The position numbers were made by a program, and so were the translations under genes. 5,734 nt of DNA from Spartobacteria bacterium UBA6821 (lineage in GTDB: Bacteria; Verrucomicrobiota; Verrucomicrobiia; Chthoniobacterales; UBA6821). Location of the stretch: positions 6,860-12,593 of the forward strand of contig DKEN01000036.1 in assembly GCA_002452515.1 (NCBI GenBank), written 5' to 3'. Below, in pieces: positions 3,405-5,734 of the stretch. The stretch's first letter is position 1. Every line of letters starts with the position of its first letter. Under the pieces are notes generated by a model. That model was not told the origin of the DNA and did not search any database. It was given only the letters and a program-made list of their open reading frames with translations.

Positions 3405-5734
3405 TTGGAAAGAGCCGCAGGGATTCTCATGATCATTGCTGCGAACCTCTTTTTTTCTCCTGTCGCCCACGCTCAGACAAAACTTTATTGGAATACCAAT
3501 AGCGGCTTAAGTTGGGGTACAAACGGTTGGAATACCACCGCTGCTGGAACTGGCGGAAACACGACTTGGGTAACCAATGATGTAGCGGTTTTTAATAGTT
3601 CGAGGTCCGGTGTTGCAAACACCACGACAATTGTCACCCTGTCAAACACTCAAACTGCCGCAGGCTTGATCTTCTCCAATAACACGTTGACGACAGCACT
3701 TAATTCATCCAGTTCCACCACCAATACGCTGAACCTCGGTCAATATGGTATTGTTGTGGCCTCGACAGATGGGGCTGTGACTATCGGCAACACTTCCTCC
3801 AATATCGCCATTGCCCTCGTGGCCAATCAAGGGTGGACCAACAATTCCACAAGCCTTCTCTCCATTCTAGGCAATGTTAGCGGAGCCTATAATTTGACCA
3901 ACGCCGGTTCAGGAAACACTCTCATTAGCGGCATCATCTCGGTAACGGGAGTCACAAAGGGCGGCAGCGGTACCACGACACTCACTGCAGCCAACACCTA
4001 CTCAGGTGGGACAACGCTGAATGCCGGCACGCTCGCCATTAGCAACAATGCCTCCCTTGGTACTGGAGCGCTGACCTACAGTGGCAATGGAACGCTGACG
4101 GCTCTGACCACTCTCACGGCCCTAACCAATGCCGAAGTCATCAATAGCGGGGTGACGGCAACAGTGAACAACAACGGGTTTAATGTGACCAACAGCGGGG
4201 TGATCTCAGGATCGGGGACACTCGCCATCGCAGGCAGCGGCACCACGGTACTGACGGCAACCAACACCTACACCGGTGGCACGATTCTCAACGGGGGCAC
4301 GGTAGCTGCCAATAGCGGAAGTGCCTTTGGCACAGGAACGGTGACCTTCGCCTCCAACAGCACGGTTCTCAACGGAACCACAACGACGGAGACACTGAAT
4401 AACAATTTCGTGATTGCGAGCGGGGTGATCGGAGCATTCGATGCAGGCGATGGCACCTCTCCCACAAAAGAACTAGTCATTGCTGGCTTTATCTCAGGAA
4501 CAGGCACTCTTTCCCTAACCTCGGGAACCAATGCCGAGATAACACTCAATCCCGGCGGAAACAACACCTACTCGGGTGGCACTTTACTCAATGGCGGACA
4601 GGTGCAGTTCGGCGTGAATGGATTCAATGACTTTGGTACAGGCACCATCACTTTTGCGAGCAACAATACACTGATGAGGTCACTTGCCAGTGGTGGAATA
4701 ACCATCACTAATGCAACCGTGCTCGCTGCAGGAGCGGGAGTTACCTTGACCAATCCCTCCACCTATGCCCTCACCTATTCTGGGAACATCTCCGGAGCAG
4801 GTTCGCTGACTATCTCCTCTCAGGATTCGGGAACCACTGATACTCTCAGCGGCAGTAACAGCTTCTCAGGACCGACAACGATTGCTGTGGGAATCTTGCA
4901 GGCCTCTTCGATTCATGCCCTGAGTTCCAATTCAGTCCTGAACATCTCCAATGCAGCGACACTCTCCATTACGAACTTCAACAACACCGTGGCGGGACTT
5001 AACGGTGCCGGTACCGTGACCCTCGGCTCGGCCACTCTCACCATTGCGGATGCAACTAACACGTCGTCAAGCTACGGCGGCACGATTGGTGGCACCGGCG
5101 GTCTGGCCATCAGCGGCACAGGCACCGCAACACTCACATCAAGCAACAGCTATTCCGGAGGAACCACGCTGAATGCCGGCACCCTTGCAATCAGTAATAA
5201 TGCATCCCTCGGGACTGGGACAGTGACCTATGCTAGCAACAGTACCCTGGCGGCATTGAACAATCTGAGTATTACCAATGCGGAGGTGATCAATACGGGC
5301 GTCACGGCTACAGAAAATAACGGTGGCTACACCCTCACCAATACGGGAGTGATTTCCGGTGCTGGCGCTCTCACTTTCACCGGGAGTGGCACCAACACAC
5401 TGACTGCCAATAATACCTTTACTGGAGCCCTCACGCTCAACGCTGGAACAACCATTCTTACTGGTAACAACTCCAGCAGGCCGGGTGGGACGGCTAACAA
5501 CACAGTTGTTGGCAACGGAGCAACGCTAGAACTCCAAGCCAATAGCAGCAATACGACTGGCCTTAACTCCTTCGCGCTCTCAGGAGCTGTCTCCACTAGT
5601 GCTTTGCTGCTTCAGAATGGTTCTACCATTTCCCTTCTCTCCGATAGCAGCTTAAACTTCGTAGGTGGCAATGGCCTAAGTCTCGGAACTGCAGGGTCAA
5701 CGGTTACTTTCAATGTGGGTAGTCTCACGTCAGC
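3405..5734 (+). CDS. Large secreted protein with autotransporter-associated beta-strand (PATR) repeats, 3' end cut off by window
   Basis: An open frame of 776 codons runs off the right edge. From the TTG at 3405 the product starts M-E-R-A-A-G, then a hydrophobic core and S-P-V-A-H-A, giving a signal peptide of about 23 residues cleaved before Q-T-K-L-Y-W. Starting at ATG 3429 would leave only 15 residues and no positive charge. Upstream TTG 3306 is a third option. The mature part opens with a Trp-containing segment (YWNTN, LSWGTNGW, TTWVTND), then six PATR-type units with the N-T-Y-S-G-G-T pattern, near residues 185-223, 273-313, 369-415, 467-514, 566-607 and 655-702. Composition is rich in Thr, Asn, Ser, Gly and Ala, with few charges and no cysteine in the visible mature part, as expected of a right-handed beta-helix. 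In the PATR family these lie in autotransporter passengers; verrucomicrobial versions often end in a PEP-CTERM tail rather than a barrel. The end is not visible here, so the surface-anchoring mode is unknown. Role is probably adhesion or cell-surface structure, by inference. Confidence 0.92.
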   Translation, partial: MERAAGILMIIAANLFFSPVAHAQTKLYWNTNSGLSWGTNGWNTTAAGTGGNTTWVTNDVAVFNSSRSGVANTTTIVTLSNTQTAAGLIFSNNTLTTALNSSSSTTNTLNLGQYGIVVASTDGAVTIGNTSSNIAIALVANQGWTNNSTSLLSILGNVSGAYNLTNAGSGNTLISGIISVTGVTKGGSGTTTLTAANTYSGGTTLNAGTLAISNNASLGTGALTYSGNGTLTALTTLTALTNAEVINSGVTATVNNNGFNVTNSGVISGSGTLAIAGSGTTVLTATNTYTGGTILNGGTVAANSGSAFGTGTVTFASNSTVLNGTTTTETLNNNFVIASGVIGAFDAGDGTSPTKELVIAGFISGTGTLSLTSGTNAEITLNPGGNNTYSGGTLLNGGQVQFGVNGFNDFGTGTITFASNNTLMRSLASGGITITNATVLAAGAGVTLTNPSTYALTYSGNISGAGSLTISSQDSGTTDTLSGSNSFSGPTTIAVGILQASSIHALSSNSVLNISNAATLSITNFNNTVAGLNGAGTVTLGSATLTIADATNTSSSYGGTIGGTGGLAISGTGTATLTSSNSYSGGTTLNAGTLAISNNASLGTGTVTYASNSTLAALNNLSITNAEVINTGVTATENNGGYTLTNTGVISGAGALTFTGSGTNTLTANNTFTGALTLNAGTTILTGNNSSRPGGTANNTVVGNGATLELQANSSNTTGLNSFALSGAVSTSALLLQNGSTISLLSDSSLNFVGGNGLSLGTAGSTVTFNVGSLTS
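3957..4073 (+). repeat. PATR unit 1
   Basis: Coding repeat reading K-G-G-S-G-T-T-T-L-T, N-T-Y-S-G-G-T-T-L-N-A-G-T-L, then S-L-G-T-G. This is a textbook autotransporter-associated beta-strand unit. It heads the first copy of the long duplicated module. Confidence 0.85.
3993..4262 (+). repeat. Long internal module, copy A (90 codons)
   Basis: Runs from the N-T-Y-S-G-G of unit 1 to the codon before the N-T-Y-T-G-G of unit 2. Its linker reads N-A-E-V-I-N-S-G-V-T-A-T, N-N-N-G-F, V-T-N-S-G-V-I-S-G-S-G. It pairs with 5145-5411, which has one codon fewer. Confidence 0.8.
4221..4343 (+). repeat. PATR unit 2
   Basis: Coding repeat reading L-A-I-A-G-S-G-T-T-V-L-T, N-T-Y-T-G-G-T-I-L-N-G-G-T-V, then F-G-T-G-T-V. 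It closes the first copy of the long module. Confidence 0.85.
4509..4649 (+). repeat. PATR unit 3
   Basis: Coding repeat with N-N-T-Y-S-G-G-T-L-L-N-G-G-Q-V followed by D-F-G-T-G-T-I. The first strand (L-S-L-T-S-G-T-N-A-E-I-T-L) is longer than in the other units. Confidence 0.75.
4803..4946 (+). repeat. PATR unit 4 (divergent)
   Basis: Coding repeat with L-S-G-S-N-S-F-S-G-P-T-T-I-A-V-G-I-L then A-L-S-S-N-S-V-L. The G-G turn has become G-P and the S-L-G-T-G end has become A-L-S-S-N, so it is the most divergent of the first five. Confidence 0.65.
5100..5225 (+). repeat. PATR unit 5
   Basis: Coding repeat reading G-L-A-I-S-G-T-G-T-A-T-L-T, N-S-Y-S-G-G-T-T-L-N-A-G-T-L, then S-L-G-T-G-T-V. From S-G-G-T to L-G-T-G it is identical in protein to unit 1, and it heads the second copy of the long module. 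Confidence 0.85.
5145..5411 (+). repeat. Long internal module, copy B (89 codons)
   Basis: Second copy of the module, with linker N-A-E-V-I-N-T-G-V-T-A-T, N-N-G-G-Y, L-T-N-T-G-V-I-S-G-A-G. The DNA differs from copy A mostly at third codon positions, so this is an old duplication, not an assembly artefact. About 880 bases holding units 3 and 4 separate the copies. Confidence 0.8.
5367..5510 (+). repeat. PATR unit 6 (divergent second half)
   Basis: Coding repeat reading A-L-T-F-T-G-S-G-T-N-T-L-T, N-N-T-F-T-G-A-L-T-L-N-A-G-T, then a diverged P-G-G-T-A-N-N-T-V-V. It closes the second copy of the long module. Confidence 0.7.

Noticed and set aside
3957..5510. Could the regularly spaced repeats be a CRISPR or tandem DNA array?
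   Set aside because: The similarity is at protein level with changed third codon positions and uneven spacing, so these are protein-domain repeats within one reading frame.
4076..5596. Four long minus-strand open frames (4076-4267, 4268-4567, 4568-4762, 5327-5596) rich in Val, Pro and Leu
   Set aside because: They are antisense to the PATR-repeat gene and their composition follows from its Thr/Gly/Asn codon bias (ACC, GGC and AAC read backwards). None has a recognisable domain.

Overview
The window most likely comes from a member of the Verrucomicrobiota (PVC group). Three things point that way. One gene belongs to the Minf_1886 family, which as far as I know is restricted to Verrucomicrobia and Planctomycetes. 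A long exported protein is built from autotransporter-associated beta-strand (PATR) repeats. A PVPE-type PEP-CTERM sorting tail is present as a relic. The assignment rests on family knowledge and was not checked by any search.

Left part (about 1-2431, minus strand): a compact operon read leftwards. It starts with a 46-residue single-pass membrane protein (2279-2419) whose ATG lies immediately after a promoter-like -10 box, so its mRNA may be leaderless. A gap of 24 bases leads to the 148-residue Minf_1886-type gene (1808-2254, GTG start). This overlaps by four bases (ATGA) with an exported M16 zinc peptidase. The peptidase has a complete HxxEH...E zinc site in its first half and a second half that has lost the motif. 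It runs out of the left edge after 603 codons.

Middle (about 2432-3404): mostly non-coding or decayed sequence. From about 2750 to 3103 it holds a broken plus-strand remnant of the C-terminal end of an exported PEP-CTERM protein, with an in-frame stop and no usable start. After it comes an AT-rich stretch with doubled TTGAC and TATAAT elements, the probable promoter region of the next gene.

Right part (3405-5734, plus strand): the 5' portion of a large secreted Thr/Asn/Ser/Gly-rich protein with a signal peptide and six recognisable PATR units. It runs off the right edge. Two distant segments repeat one module of about 90 residues. They share a 22-residue identical block in which 14 codons differ only by synonymous changes, so this is an old duplication under protein-level constraint.

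The two sides are divergently transcribed and I see no functional link between them beyond export. I found no CRISPR array, tRNA, rRNA, insertion sequence or defence system, and nothing I would call a new system. The most notable items are the relic sorting tail beside an intact repeat protein, the small membrane ORF with its possible leaderless start, and the conserved internal duplication.
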